This document shows positions 8,749 through 17,421 of a stretch of 64,000 nucleotides of DNA, piece by piece. Position 1 is the first letter of the stretch; every line of letters starts with the position of its first letter. A model generated the notes under the pieces. The model ran no database searches, was not told the DNA's origin, and was given only the letters and a program-made list of their open reading frames with translations. The position numbers were made by a program, and so were the translations under genes. Source of the DNA: Paenibacillus qinlingensis. GTDB taxonomy: Bacteria; Bacillota; Bacilli; Paenibacillales; NBRC-103111. The stretch covers positions 1 to 64,000 of the forward strand of contig NZ_JABMKY010000029.1 of the NCBI RefSeq assembly GCF_013204845.1. Direction: 5' to 3'.

Positions 8749-8776
8749 TAATGGGGGGGGAGGGGCCCCCTCTTCC
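8749..8776 (+). repeat. G-run/C-run intercistronic hairpin
   Basis: Eight G, an A, four G and five C residues sit immediately after the binding-protein stop codon and can fold into a short, very stable hairpin (GAGGGG with CCCCTC). It probably limits read-through into, or protects the mRNA before, the permease genes. Confidence 0.5.
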
Positions 8777-8810
8777 TCTTACTTAACTTCTCATGAGTGG
8801 AGTGAACCGG

Positions 8811-9704
8811 ATGGGCACTAGAAGGCTGAAAAGATTGAATTCGACGGGCTTATTATTCATCTTGCCTGCGGTTCTAATCGTGGTATTACTGCTAATTTAC
8901 CCTATTATATCAAGCATTTACTTCAGTTTTACCTCGAAAAATTTGATTAAAGTGAATTACGCTTGGGTATGGTTAGATAACTTTACATGGGTTCTTACCA
9001 ACCCAGATTTTTACCATGCGTTTGTTAACTCCATCAAATGGACGGTATATTCAATAATCGGTCAGTTGCTCCTTGGTTTTGCCAGCGCGCTGGCGCTCAA
9101 TAAAATCCCAAGGTTTTCCGGCATTTATCGGACCTTATTAATTATTCCTTGGGCATTCCCGGCTATTGTAATCGCATTCTCATGGAAATGGATTTTAAAC
9201 GATGTATATGGTTTCATTCCGAATTTGTTAACTACGATGGGGATTACAGAGAACAATATTAACCTTTTTGCTGAACCTACTTATGTCTTTGCAGCGGTAG
9301 TTTTTATTAATATATGGTTCGGTTATCCCTTGTTTATGGTCAATATCCTGTCTGCACTCAAAACAATTCCAAGCGAGCAATATGAAGCTGCCGTCATGGA
9401 CGGGGCAACAGCTTGGCAATCGTTCTGGTCGATTACGGTTCGGCATATTAGGGGCGTCATCGGGTTATTGCTAGTGCTGAGAACCATTTGGATTTTCAAC
9501 AACTTCGATCTTCTGTATTTAATGACGGGCGGTGGCCCTTCGGATATTACCACGACCTTGCCTATTTTCGCGTATAAAGCTGGTTGGGGGATGAAGCAGC
9601 TTGGCGTAGCCTCTGCCATAACGATTATCTTGCTGCTGTTTCTGCTTTGTGTTTGTTTAGTCTATTTCAGATTCCTGAATAAATGGGAAAAGGAGGATCG
9701 CTAA
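8811..9704 (+). CDS. Carbohydrate ABC transporter permease (MalF/UgpA type)
   Basis: This 297-residue inner membrane protein has six predicted transmembrane segments, beginning with LLFILPAVLIVVLLLIYPII. The cytoplasmic EAA loop that docks with the ATPase is clear: YEAAVMDGATAWQSFWSIT (about residues 193-211), with the conserved Gly. It forms a heterodimer with the next permease. The ATG at 8811 has GGAG eight bases upstream; the ATG at 8793 has no ribosome binding site. Its stop codon overlaps the next start by one base. No ATPase gene follows in the operon. Confidence 0.88.
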   Translation: MGTRRLKRLNSTGLLFILPAVLIVVLLLIYPIISSIYFSFTSKNLIKVNYAWVWLDNFTWVLTNPDFYHAFVNSIKWTVYSIIGQLLLGFASALALNKIPRFSGIYRTLLIIPWAFPAIVIAFSWKWILNDVYGFIPNLLTTMGITENNINLFAEPTYVFAAVVFINIWFGYPLFMVNILSALKTIPSEQYEAAVMDGATAWQSFWSITVRHIRGVIGLLLVLRTIWIFNNFDLLYLMTGGGPSDITTTLPIFAYKAGWGMKQLGVASAITIILLLFLLCVCLVYFRFLNKWEKEDR

Positions 9705-10540
9705 TGAATCGTGTAGGCACCAGTAAGCTCACTATGTCCTTTTTATACGTTTTACTCACGGTACTTGCCATGATAGCGGTCTTTCCTTTGATCTGGATCA
9801 TCCTATCCTCGTTCAAGTCGTCCGGTGAAATGGCCAGCAACCCATTGGCGTTTTTTCCAAAGTCCTTTACGTTCACGTATTATGACAGGGTTTTGAACAA
9901 TTTGCACTTCACGACCAATATTAAAAACAGTATGCTGGTTTCCTTATCGGCAACGTTAATCACGATCGTCGTTTCCTCGTTGGCCGCTTATGGCATTGTT
10001 CGTTTTTTCCCGAAGGCAGGGAAGAAGATGACGAAACTCTTAATTACAACGTATATGTTTCCACCTATATTGCTAGCAGTACCCTATTCGATAATAATCG
10101 TCAAATTCGGATTGGTGAATACATGGACAGGGCTTGTCATTACCTACTTATCCTTCTCCATCCCGTATGCCATATGGATGCTGACCGGTTTCTTCCAAAC
10201 CGTTCCTATTGAAATTGAAGAGGCTGCTAGAGTGGATGGTGCCGGGCAACTAAGAATATTCGTTGGAGTTGTGCTGCCCATTGTCGCACCAGGCGTTGTA
10301 GCAACAGCTATTTATACTTTTATCAATACATGGAATGAATTTCTGTTCGCCTTGCTGCTCATCAACAGTTCAGCCAAAATGCCGATTTCCGTGGCGTTAT
10401 ATTCACTGACCGGATCGGAAATTCTGGATTGGGGAGAGATGATGGCCGCTTCGGTTATTGTTATCGTTCCATCTATCGTATTTTTCATGCTGATTCAAAA
10501 GAAAATTGCCGGAGGGCTGTCAGACGGTTCTGTTAAATAA
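9704..10540 (+). CDS. Carbohydrate ABC transporter permease (MalG/UgpE type)
   Basis: The 278-residue partner permease has about six membrane helices and the EAA motif IEEAARVDGAGQLRIFVGVVLP (about 169-190). It completes the importer with the preceding gene. The start at 9704 lies in a TAATG overlap with the previous stop and has AGGAGG nine bases upstream, so the longer frame from 9683 is rejected. It ends with the typical GGLSDGSVK tail. The oxidoreductase gene follows after 34 bases in the same operon. Confidence 0.88.
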   Translation: MNRVGTSKLTMSFLYVLLTVLAMIAVFPLIWIILSSFKSSGEMASNPLAFFPKSFTFTYYDRVLNNLHFTTNIKNSMLVSLSATLITIVVSSLAAYGIVRFFPKAGKKMTKLLITTYMFPPILLAVPYSIIIVKFGLVNTWTGLVITYLSFSIPYAIWMLTGFFQTVPIEIEEAARVDGAGQLRIFVGVVLPIVAPGVVATAIYTFINTWNEFLFALLLINSSAKMPISVALYSLTGSEILDWGEMMAASVIVIVPSIVFFMLIQKKIAGGLSDGSVK

Positions 10541-10574
10541 ATATATAAGCGATTTTTCGGGAGGAGTTTCATCT

Positions 10575-11708
10575 ATGAGCACAATGAGCACAGTGAATTA
10601 TGGCGTTATTGGTACAGGTTATTTTGGTGCAGGATTAGCAAGATTAATTAATCAGTTGGAAGGTGCCAAGGTAGTAGCGGTTTATGATCCGGAGCATGCG
10701 GAGCCGGTTGCCAACGAGTTGAACTGCGATATGGAAAAAGATATTGAATCCTTGTGCAGCAGACCCGACGTACATGCCGTTATTGTAGCATCCCCGAACG
10801 GTTACCATAAAGCGCCTGTTGTATGCGCAGCTGCCCATGGGAAACATGTGTTTTGTGAAAAGCCGATCGCGCTATCCTACGAGGACTGCAATGAGATGAT
10901 TAATATAACAAAGGAAAACGGACTTATTTTCATGGCTGGCCATGTTATGAATTTTATGAACGGCGTGCGAACTGCAAAGAGATTGATTAATGAAGGAAGA
11001 ATTGGTGACATTCTGTTCTGCCATGCAGAGCGCAACGGCTGGGAGGAAGCGCAGACCGAGGTAAGCTGGAAAAAGAAAAGAGAGATTTCAGGGGGACACC
11101 TCTATCATCATATACATGAATTGGACTTTATCCAGTTTCTCATGGGACCTGCCGAAAGAGTTTGTATGACAGGCGGTAATGTTGCTCATCAAGGAGAGCG
11201 ATTCGGCGACGAGGATGATATGTTGTTCATTTCTCTAGAATTTGCCAATCATCGATACGCTACGCTGCAATACGGTTCCGCATTCAGATGGAGCGATCAT
11301 TTCGTCAAAATTCAGGGAAGCAAAGGGGCCATTCTCATCGATATGCAGGACGTCAAAGTGGTCCTGAAAACGCCGGAAGGTGAAGAAAGGTTCCTGCTAC
11401 ATGAATCGAAGGAAGTGGATGAAGATCGCACGCGTATTTACAAAGGGTTGGAGATGGATGGGGCGATCATGTACGGCAAACCAAGCGCTACACCTCCGTT
11501 ATGGCTGAGTGGCATTATGATGAAGGAAATGGTTTATTTCCATAGCATTATGCAAGGATCCCCTGTGGAAGATGAATTTAAACCACTGTTGGATGGAACG
11601 GCAGCTAGAGCGGCGATTGCCACTGCAGATGCTTTGACTTTATCGCTAAAGGAAGACAGGAAGGTTAGCGTGAAGGAAATTACTGACAAAAGGGAGGTAA
11701 ACGTATGA
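10575..11708 (+). CDS. Gfo/Idh/MocA family NAD(P)-dependent oxidoreductase
   Basis: The 377-residue enzyme opens with a Rossmann dinucleotide loop, GVIGTGYFGAG (residues 10-20), and has the family EKP motif in VFCEKPIAL, whose Lys usually takes part in catalysis. The C-terminal alpha/beta domain (about 130-330) contains the His-rich GGHLYHHIHELDF segment that lines the active site in this family. In nan clusters of gut bacteria, enzymes of this family (NanOx/YjhC) interconvert 2,7-anhydro-Neu5Ac and Neu5Ac using NAD. The operon position between transporter and NanA/NanE-type genes makes that role plausible, but it is inference. GAGGAG precedes the start; its stop overlaps the next start (ATGA). 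Confidence 0.8.
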   Translation: MSTMSTVNYGVIGTGYFGAGLARLINQLEGAKVVAVYDPEHAEPVANELNCDMEKDIESLCSRPDVHAVIVASPNGYHKAPVVCAAAHGKHVFCEKPIALSYEDCNEMINITKENGLIFMAGHVMNFMNGVRTAKRLINEGRIGDILFCHAERNGWEEAQTEVSWKKKREISGGHLYHHIHELDFIQFLMGPAERVCMTGGNVAHQGERFGDEDDMLFISLEFANHRYATLQYGSAFRWSDHFVKIQGSKGAILIDMQDVKVVLKTPEGEERFLLHESKEVDEDRTRIYKGLEMDGAIMYGKPSATPPLWLSGIMMKEMVYFHSIMQGSPVEDEFKPLLDGTAARAAIATADALTLSLKEDRKVSVKEITDKREVNV

Positions 11709-12145
11709 TCTACGACAAGATAACGAATTTGGATCAGTATGCCTTTACCAACCCGAGACTTATGGAAGCCGTTCAGGATATACAAAGCAACCTACGGGAA
11801 ATGGCGTTTGCAACAACAAGTTTTACCAAGAACCAGATCACGTTTACAACGAGTCCGAAAGAAGAGAAACGGTTTGAAGCGCACAAGAAATACATTGATA
11901 TTCACTTGGTGTTAGAAGGAAGAGAGTATGTTGAAGTTTCGAATACGGATTGTTTATCTAATTTAACGGAATATGATAGCCAAAGTGATATCCATTTTGG
12001 CGATGTAGCTTCAGATCTTAAATTTACGGGGTACTTAGAAGAAGGATACTTTCTGATTTGCTTCCCGGAAGATACGCACTTAGTGGGGGCGCACGAGCAT
12101 CTTGAAGTCGAAGTGACCAAAATTGTATATAAAATTGCGTTCTAG
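11705..12145 (+). CDS. YhcH/YjgK/YiaL family protein
   Basis: The 146-residue protein has the length and cupin-like features of the YhcH/YjgK/YiaL (DUF386) family: KYIDIHLVLEGREYVEV (about 59-75) and FLICFPEDTHLVGAH (about 118-132) carry the His, Glu and Asp residues expected to bind a metal. YhcH is part of the nan operon of Escherichia coli and is thought to act on sialic acid or its anomers or epimers, though the reaction is not firmly settled. It is translationally coupled to the oxidoreductase gene by a 4-base overlap. Presence here supports the sialic acid assignment. Confidence 0.82.
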   Translation: MIYDKITNLDQYAFTNPRLMEAVQDIQSNLREMAFATTSFTKNQITFTTSPKEEKRFEAHKKYIDIHLVLEGREYVEVSNTDCLSNLTEYDSQSDIHFGDVASDLKFTGYLEEGYFLICFPEDTHLVGAHEHLEVEVTKIVYKIAF

Positions 12146-12157
12146 CGGGAGAAAGAA

Positions 12158-13033
12158 ATGAACCCATATATTGCAATTGATATTGGCGGGACGGAAATTA
12201 AATATGCTGTTTGCAACCCATTGGCGGAGATCATCTACCATCAGTCGACGAAGACACCTAAAGGTGTATCCAATCATCGCATACAGGATGAAATCCAGCA
12301 CATCATTCATGATTTGCTGGGTCGATTTCCGCATGTCCAGGGAGTAGGCATCAGTACGGCTGGTGTCGTAGATACGGCTAGCGGCGAGATCGTATACGCT
12401 GGGGAAACAATGCCGCAGTATCAAGGGACGAATCTGAAGCAAACCGTAGAAAGCATTTTCGGACTCCGCACCATTGTTGCGAATGATGTGAATTGTGCGG
12501 CTTTGGGTGAGAAATGGAAAGGCGCTGCTGCCGATCGTGATCATTTTTTTTGCATCACGATCGGCACAGGGATTGGAGGGGCGCTATACTGCCATGATCA
12601 ACTTGTTGTTGGAAGTCATTATCGGGCCGGTGAAATTGGCCACTCCTTATACGATAAGGGCTCCAAAACCACTTATGAACAAAGAGCGGCTATACCTGCC
12701 TTGCTGAGAAACGCACAAGCAAGTTTGTCGGATTGCAACCTGTCAACCTATGAATTGTTTCACATGGCCCGAATGGGTAATGAGAAGTGTGATGACATCG
12801 TCAATGCATGGAGCGAAGAGATCGCCAGAGGCTTGGCTGAAGTCATTGTCATCGCTGACCCTTCATTGATTGTCATTGGCGGAGGTGTATCCGAGCAAGG
12901 AGACTTTTTATTGGACAAAATTGTGTCCCGAATAGACACTTATTTGCCTCTGAACTTTTCCAAGACAGAAGTGAAGATGGCAGAGTTAGGCAATCGGGCC
13001 GCTTTATTCGGTGCCGTGTATCCGTTTTTTTAA
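12158..13033 (+). CDS. nanK: ROK family sugar kinase, putative N-acetylmannosamine kinase
   Basis: The 291-residue protein has the ROK ATP-binding start IAIDIGGTEIKYAV (residues 5-18) and GTGIGGALY near 139-147. The catalytic Asp is in ANDVNCAALGE (about 108-118), and GEIGH (about 167-171) is the sugar-binding motif. Unlike most ROK kinases it lacks the CxCGxxGC zinc cluster after GEIGH; the segment there reads KGSKTTYEQRAAIPALL. Zinc-free ROK kinases are known in Firmicutes. Between a YhcH-like and a NanA-like gene its substrate is most likely N-acetylmannosamine, giving ManNAc-6-phosphate for NanE. Start supported by GGGAGAAAG. Confidence 0.75.
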   Translation: MNPYIAIDIGGTEIKYAVCNPLAEIIYHQSTKTPKGVSNHRIQDEIQHIIHDLLGRFPHVQGVGISTAGVVDTASGEIVYAGETMPQYQGTNLKQTVESIFGLRTIVANDVNCAALGEKWKGAAADRDHFFCITIGTGIGGALYCHDQLVVGSHYRAGEIGHSLYDKGSKTTYEQRAAIPALLRNAQASLSDCNLSTYELFHMARMGNEKCDDIVNAWSEEIARGLAEVIVIADPSLIVIGGGVSEQGDFLLDKIVSRIDTYLPLNFSKTEVKMAELGNRAALFGAVYPFF

Positions 13034-13066
13034 TAGCGAGATCAGTGATTAGGAGAGAGAGAGCGT

Positions 13067-13984
13067 ATGAAAAAAGATGAAGTTGCCCGATTAAAAGGAA
13101 TTTTTGTTGCAATGTATTCAGCCTATGATGATGAGGGGAACGTCAGTGTGCAGCGTGTTAAAAAGCTGGCGCGTTATTATGTTTCCACAGGAGTAAAGGG
13201 TTTATATGTCGGTGGAAGTACAGGAGAGGGGATCTTGCAAAGCACGGAAGAGAGAAAGCTTGTGCTTGAATCCGTTATGGATGAGATCAGGGGAGAGTTA
13301 CTCGTTATCGTTCATGTCGGCGCAGCTTCTACACGGGAAAGTGTAGAACTGTCCAGACATGCCGAGGCTTGTGGGGCAAATGCCATATCGGCCGTCCCGG
13401 CTATTTACTATCGGCTCTCAGTTGCGTCCGTCGAGGCCCATTGGCAAGCGATGATTGACAGCACTTCACTACCGTTCATTATCTACAATATCCCTCAAAC
13501 AACGGGATTCAATCTGCCCGTAAACCTGCTTGAAAGAATGGCACAGCAAGATAAAGTGATTGGCGTAAAAATGTCCGGCGAGAGCACATTTGAGCTTCAA
13601 CAATTCAAAGAAGCTGGCGGCGAGAACTTCCTTGTCTACAATGGTCCGGATGAACAATTTCTGGCTGGCAAAATCATGGGGGCGGATGGCGGTATCGGCG
13701 GAACCTATGGCGTTATGCCAGAGCTGTTTTGTGCGCTGAATGGATTGTTTGATGAAGGATTGGTAGATGAAGCGATAGCCCTGCAAGTTAAGATTAATGG
13801 CATTATTAAAAAGCTGCTAAACTACCCGTCCTTATATGGCGCCTGCAAATATATCATGCATCTAAGAGGCATCGATACGGGGCAGCCTAGGATGCCATTA
13901 CTGCCTGTCAAGACGGAACATGGCGAGTCCCTGTCGGTGCTGAATCATGAAATTGAAACTATGATCGCTGCGTATGCCAGATGA
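13067..13984 (+). CDS. nanA: N-acetylneuraminate lyase
   Basis: The 305-residue protein belongs to the DapA/NanA class I aldolase family. It shows GGSTGEG (residues 49-55), the active-site Tyr140 in FIIYNIPQTTGF and the Schiff-base Lys168 in VIGVKMSGES. GGSTGEG and the YNIP.TTG form, together with nanE directly behind, favour sialic acid lyase (Neu5Ac to ManNAc and pyruvate) over dihydrodipicolinate synthase, whose motif is usually GTTGE. AGGAGAG precedes the ATG. The stop codon overlaps the nanE start (ATGA), showing coupling. The start and length match the family. Confidence 0.88.
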   Translation: MKKDEVARLKGIFVAMYSAYDDEGNVSVQRVKKLARYYVSTGVKGLYVGGSTGEGILQSTEERKLVLESVMDEIRGELLVIVHVGAASTRESVELSRHAEACGANAISAVPAIYYRLSVASVEAHWQAMIDSTSLPFIIYNIPQTTGFNLPVNLLERMAQQDKVIGVKMSGESTFELQQFKEAGGENFLVYNGPDEQFLAGKIMGADGGIGGTYGVMPELFCALNGLFDEGLVDEAIALQVKINGIIKKLLNYPSLYGACKYIMHLRGIDTGQPRMPLLPVKTEHGESLSVLNHEIETMIAAYAR

Positions 13985-14658
13985 TCGAACAAATACGAGG
14001 TGGATTGGTCGTTTCGTGTCAGGCCCTCGAACATGAACCGTTACACAGTCCGTATATCATGTCAAAAATGGCGCTTGCGGCTCAAGAGGGTGGAGCAGCA
14101 GGGATCAGAGCAAACTCGAAGGTGGACATTATCGAGATCAAAAAGGAAGTTTCATTGCCTATCATCGGTATTGTGAAACGAGACTATGATCATAGCGAAG
14201 TCTTTATTACAGCGACAAGGAAAGAGATTGATGAGTTGTTGGAAAGCGGCTGCGACATGATTGCCATGGATAGCACGGTTAGAGAGCGACCGCATGGAGA
14301 GCAGTTGAGGGAACTGGTCAACTATTGCAAGCTGAGAAATCCCTCGATTGAATTAATGGCGGATATTTCAAGTGTAGAAGAAGCGGTTCAAGCGCAAAAA
14401 TTAGGTTTTCACTGCGTGTCGACAACGCTATTTGGCTACACGCCGAGTACAATGGGCCGCAAATTGTATGAGGATGATTTTGAGTTTTTGAAAGAAGTGC
14501 TGAGAAAGCTGCAAGTTCCAGTGATTGCAGAGGGAAATGTGCATACACCAGCGATGTTCAAGCGCTGTCTAGAGCTCGGCGCAGCTTCTGTTGTTGTTGG
14601 CGGAGCGATTACAAGACCCAAAGAAATTACTGCCAGGTTTGTAGGCGAACTTCTTTAA
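13981..14658 (+). CDS. nanE: N-acetylmannosamine-6-phosphate 2-epimerase
   Basis: The 225-residue TIM-barrel enzyme is clearly NanE: it begins IRGGLVVSCQALEHEPLHSP, continues with GAAGIRANSKVDI, and has GIVKRDY with the catalytic Lys and MIAMDSTVRERP. ALGAASVVVGGAITRP-like phosphate-binding residues (here ELGAASVVVGGAITRP) close the barrel. It converts ManNAc-6-phosphate to GlcNAc-6-phosphate, linking sialic acid to amino sugar metabolism. The nagA/nagB steps are not in this window and must be elsewhere. It is the last gene of the operon and is followed by a bidirectional hairpin. Confidence 0.95.
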   Translation: MIEQIRGGLVVSCQALEHEPLHSPYIMSKMALAAQEGGAAGIRANSKVDIIEIKKEVSLPIIGIVKRDYDHSEVFITATRKEIDELLESGCDMIAMDSTVRERPHGEQLRELVNYCKLRNPSIELMADISSVEEAVQAQKLGFHCVSTTLFGYTPSTMGRKLYEDDFEFLKEVLRKLQVPVIAEGNVHTPAMFKRCLELGAASVVVGGAITRPKEITARFVGELL

Positions 14659-14724
14659 AGCCAAGACCATTCTCCGTTCTTTGAATAACACTTGATCCGT
14701 CCAGCAAAAATAGCATAAATTTCA

Positions 14725-14760
14725 GGGCACAAATGGGTAAGCCAGGTTTGTGCCCTTCAA
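14725..14760. terminator. Terminator between convergent genes
   Basis: GGGCACAAA pairs with TTTGTGCCC over a 13-base loop, lying between the end of nanE and the end of the minus-strand AraC gene. The flanks are only moderately T-rich. Confidence 0.6.
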
Positions 14761-14791
14761 GTTTTGCCGAAAACGTCATTGTGTTGTGTAA

Positions 14792-15688
14792 TCAATAATC
14801 GGTTAGTCGCATCTGTTTCCGATAGGCTTGTGGACTAATCCCGGCAACATTACGAAAAGCGCGACTAAATTCGCTAAGTTCGTTGTAACCAGCACGTCGA
14901 GAGATTTCGTTAATGGACAAACTGGTCTGAACGAGTAACTCCTCGGAAATCTGGATTCGATGGTTTCGCAAATACTGAGCAGGTGGTTGCCCCATCTCTT
15001 TCCGGAATAAATAGCTGAAATGACTCGCACTTAAATAAACATGAGCAGCTAACTTTTCTAGCGAGAGTGATTCATGAGCGTGCTCCTGGATATAAGCACA
15101 TACTTTGACAATCCGAGGATCGATAGTGGGAAGTTGATTCGGCAGTTGTGGTAGTAGTAATTCCATTAATAGTGCAAACCATTGCTGGACGGCGCCTTGA
15201 ACCCGAAGCAGTCCAAGTGATACGGTTAGTTGCATTTGCTTATCTTCATTAGCGTCAATGTGTCGTTGCAGTGTGGTGACAAATTGTTCGAATAAGACGA
15301 CAGCTGTCATCCATAGCTCAGAAAGTCGAGTGATAGCTTCACTATCTGTTAAGGTGGTAATCATTGGAAATGGATGAGACTCATGAAATTTGAACGGTCC
15401 AAGTTTGATCATACAGCTCAGTGATAAGTAACTTACGGGAGCGCCGGATTGTTCCGCATGAAGCTGGTACGGCACGCCCGGGGGAAACACAATGAGATCG
15501 CCTCTACGAACAATATGGTGTTCTTCCTCGATTTGAATCGTACGAATCCCATCCAGTATGAGCCAGAAGACGGGAATTGGATTTCTTACAGGACCGAAGC
15601 TGAAATCATGTGGTTTTAACATATGACGAATCCAACTGGGTTGAAAACTAAATTCTAGCCTTTGTGAATCCGGATAGAGAATAAACAA
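14792..15688 (-). CDS. AraC family regulator divergent from the sulfatase gene
   Basis: The 298-residue regulator has a cupin-type N-terminal domain (about 20-110, with RRGDLIVFPPGVPYQLHAE) and an AraC DNA-binding domain (about 195-292) with ESLSLEKLAAHVYLSASHFSYLF and SINEISRRAGYNELSEFSRAF. The start codon is TTG at 15688, chosen because GGGGGAGG lies seven bases before it. The gene is divergent from the sulfatase gene with 137 bases between them, so it probably controls that gene. No sensor kinase is needed: the N-terminal domain likely binds a sugar directly. Confidence 0.85.
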   Translation of the reverse strand: MFILYPDSQRLEFSFQPSWIRHMLKPHDFSFGPVRNPIPVFWLILDGIRTIQIEEEHHIVRRGDLIVFPPGVPYQLHAEQSGAPVSYLSLSCMIKLGPFKFHESHPFPMITTLTDSEAITRLSELWMTAVVLFEQFVTTLQRHIDANEDKQMQLTVSLGLLRVQGAVQQWFALLMELLLPQLPNQLPTIDPRIVKVCAYIQEHAHESLSLEKLAAHVYLSASHFSYLFRKEMGQPPAQYLRNHRIQISEELLVQTSLSINEISRRAGYNELSEFSRAFRNVAGISPQAYRKQMRLTDY

Positions 15689-15825
15689 TAGAGGACCTCC
15701 CCCTCGCAGACATCGTAAGAATTGCCAAATATACCGTTGATTGTGACATGGAATCTAAGCGTTGTAAATAGTACGTTATAGTTGGGAGAATTATTGTACA
15801 TGACAATTATGGAGGCGTTGATTTC

Positions 15826-17292
15826 GTGGGAAAAACCAATCAAAAACCAAACATTGTTTTCATTCTTGCAGACGATATGGGGAGTTGGGCGCTTGGTTGT
15901 GCCGGTAATAGTGAAATACGTACACCCAATCTAGACCGACTCGCTGCGGAAGGAATGCGTTTTGATAATTTCTTTTGTACCTCGCCGGTTTGCTCGCCAG
16001 CACGTGCGTCGATATTGACTGGAAGGATTCCTTCCCAGCATGGTGTTCATGACTGGATTCGCTCAGGCAATGTTAACATGAGTGAATTAAACGAACAGAT
16101 TCAAACAGAACCGGTATTTGCCGATGAGCGGACCGCGGTCGATTATTTAGCAGAACAACCGACATATACGGAACTGTTGGCTCAAACGGGATATGCCTGT
16201 GCCTTAAGCGGGAAGTGGCATTTGGGCAACAGCGCAGTCCCGAGAAAAGGATTCCATCGCTGGTTCTCAATCGCCAGAGGCGGCTGCTCCTATATGAGAC
16301 CCGATATCGTGGAGAACGGAGAGGTGAAAATCGTCGACGGGTACGTAACCGATATGATTACGGATAATGCCATGCAATTTTTAGACGAAATGTCGTATCT
16401 AGACTCCCCATTCTATTTGAGTGTTCACTATACGGCGCCGCATTCACCCTGGGATCGGTCGGAGCATCCGGAGTCTTTTGTCGCTTTGTATGATGACTGC
16501 CAGTTTAATTCAGTGCCTGAGCTGCCGTTACATCCGAATCAGGCACGCACCGCACCGACAGGAGAAGGGGAGAAACGGAATGAGCTATTGCGTGGATATT
16601 ACGCATCCGTCACAGCTATGGACGAAGGAATTGGCAAGATCATGGACATGTTGGAAGAGCGGGGACTCCGTGATAATACGTTGATCGTGTTTACGGGCGA
16701 CAATGGTATGAACATGGGCCATCATGGGATATGGGGGAAAGGGAATGGTACATTTCCTTTTAATATGTATGATACATCGGTGAAGGTACCTGCTATTTTT
16801 AGTCACACCGGTGTCATTCCATCTGGGCACGTACAGGGTGAGTTGATTAGCCAATATGACCTGTTTCCTACCTTGCTCGATTACGTAGGGTTACCTAATC
16901 CCGAACAAGAGCGGCTGCCAGGTCGAAGCTTTTACGATTTACTGGTAGAACGTACAGGTGAAGGCCGAGAGGATATTGTCATTTATGACGAGTACGGACC
17001 AGTCCGAATGATTCGTACGCGAGAGTGGAAATACGTACATCACTATCCGTATGGGCCACATGAGCTTTACGACCTTATGAATGATCCAGATGAGAATATC
17101 AACCGAGCTGAAGATTTAGAGTGTCAATTTGTGATAGAAGAACTCAGAATGCGCCTGGGAACTTGGTTTAGCCAATATGCCATTCCTGGAAAGGAAGGTA
17201 TATCTGCTCCAGTTACAGGGCTTGGGCAGATGAGGCCGTTAGCGCCAGGGGTAACAGAAAGTAGTGCGTTTAAGCCGTTGGTGAAATCGTAG
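15826..17292 (+). CDS. Type I (formylglycine-dependent) sulfatase
   Basis: The 488-residue enzyme carries the sulfatase signature CSPARASILTG, in which Cys56 of the C-x-P-x-R core must be oxidised to formylglycine. Metal ligands are visible as Asp16-Asp17 (ILADDMG) and Asp292-Asn293 (FTGDNGMNMGHHG), and GKWHLG supplies the active-site Lys and His. It lacks a signal peptide, so it acts in the cytoplasm on an imported sulfated sugar. The start is GTG with GGAGG ten bases upstream. No formylglycine-generating enzyme or anaerobic maturase gene is in this window. A hairpin follows, then a sensor-regulator and an importer that may bring in the sulfated substrate. Confidence 0.88.
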   Translation: MGKTNQKPNIVFILADDMGSWALGCAGNSEIRTPNLDRLAAEGMRFDNFFCTSPVCSPARASILTGRIPSQHGVHDWIRSGNVNMSELNEQIQTEPVFADERTAVDYLAEQPTYTELLAQTGYACALSGKWHLGNSAVPRKGFHRWFSIARGGCSYMRPDIVENGEVKIVDGYVTDMITDNAMQFLDEMSYLDSPFYLSVHYTAPHSPWDRSEHPESFVALYDDCQFNSVPELPLHPNQARTAPTGEGEKRNELLRGYYASVTAMDEGIGKIMDMLEERGLRDNTLIVFTGDNGMNMGHHGIWGKGNGTFPFNMYDTSVKVPAIFSHTGVIPSGHVQGELISQYDLFPTLLDYVGLPNPEQERLPGRSFYDLLVERTGEGREDIVIYDEYGPVRMIRTREWKYVHHYPYGPHELYDLMNDPDENINRAEDLECQFVIEELRMRLGTWFSQYAIPGKEGISAPVTGLGQMRPLAPGVTESSAFKPLVKS

Positions 17293-17344
17293 GTTTGGCA
17301 TGCGTATTCCATGTTGAAAAGTCCATGAGATAGTTTACTTGAGA

Positions 17345-17372
17345 GACCGGCTTCGGCCGGCCTTTAACATTT
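17345..17372 (+). terminator. Probable terminator behind the sulfatase gene
   Basis: ACCGGC-TTCG-GCCGG forms a tight tetraloop hairpin followed by CCTTT and a weak T-rich stretch. Confidence 0.5.
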
Positions 17373-17421
17373 TAGTCCGAATAGCTGTCGCTGAAACAGC
17401 CACAGAGGAGGAAGGGTTCCG

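Noticed and set aside
15741..15769. Possible sigma-A promoter of the sulfatase gene (TTGTGA and a TGTAAA-like -10)
   Set aside because: The -10 match is poor and the region is divergent and probably activator-dependent, so the call is not supported.
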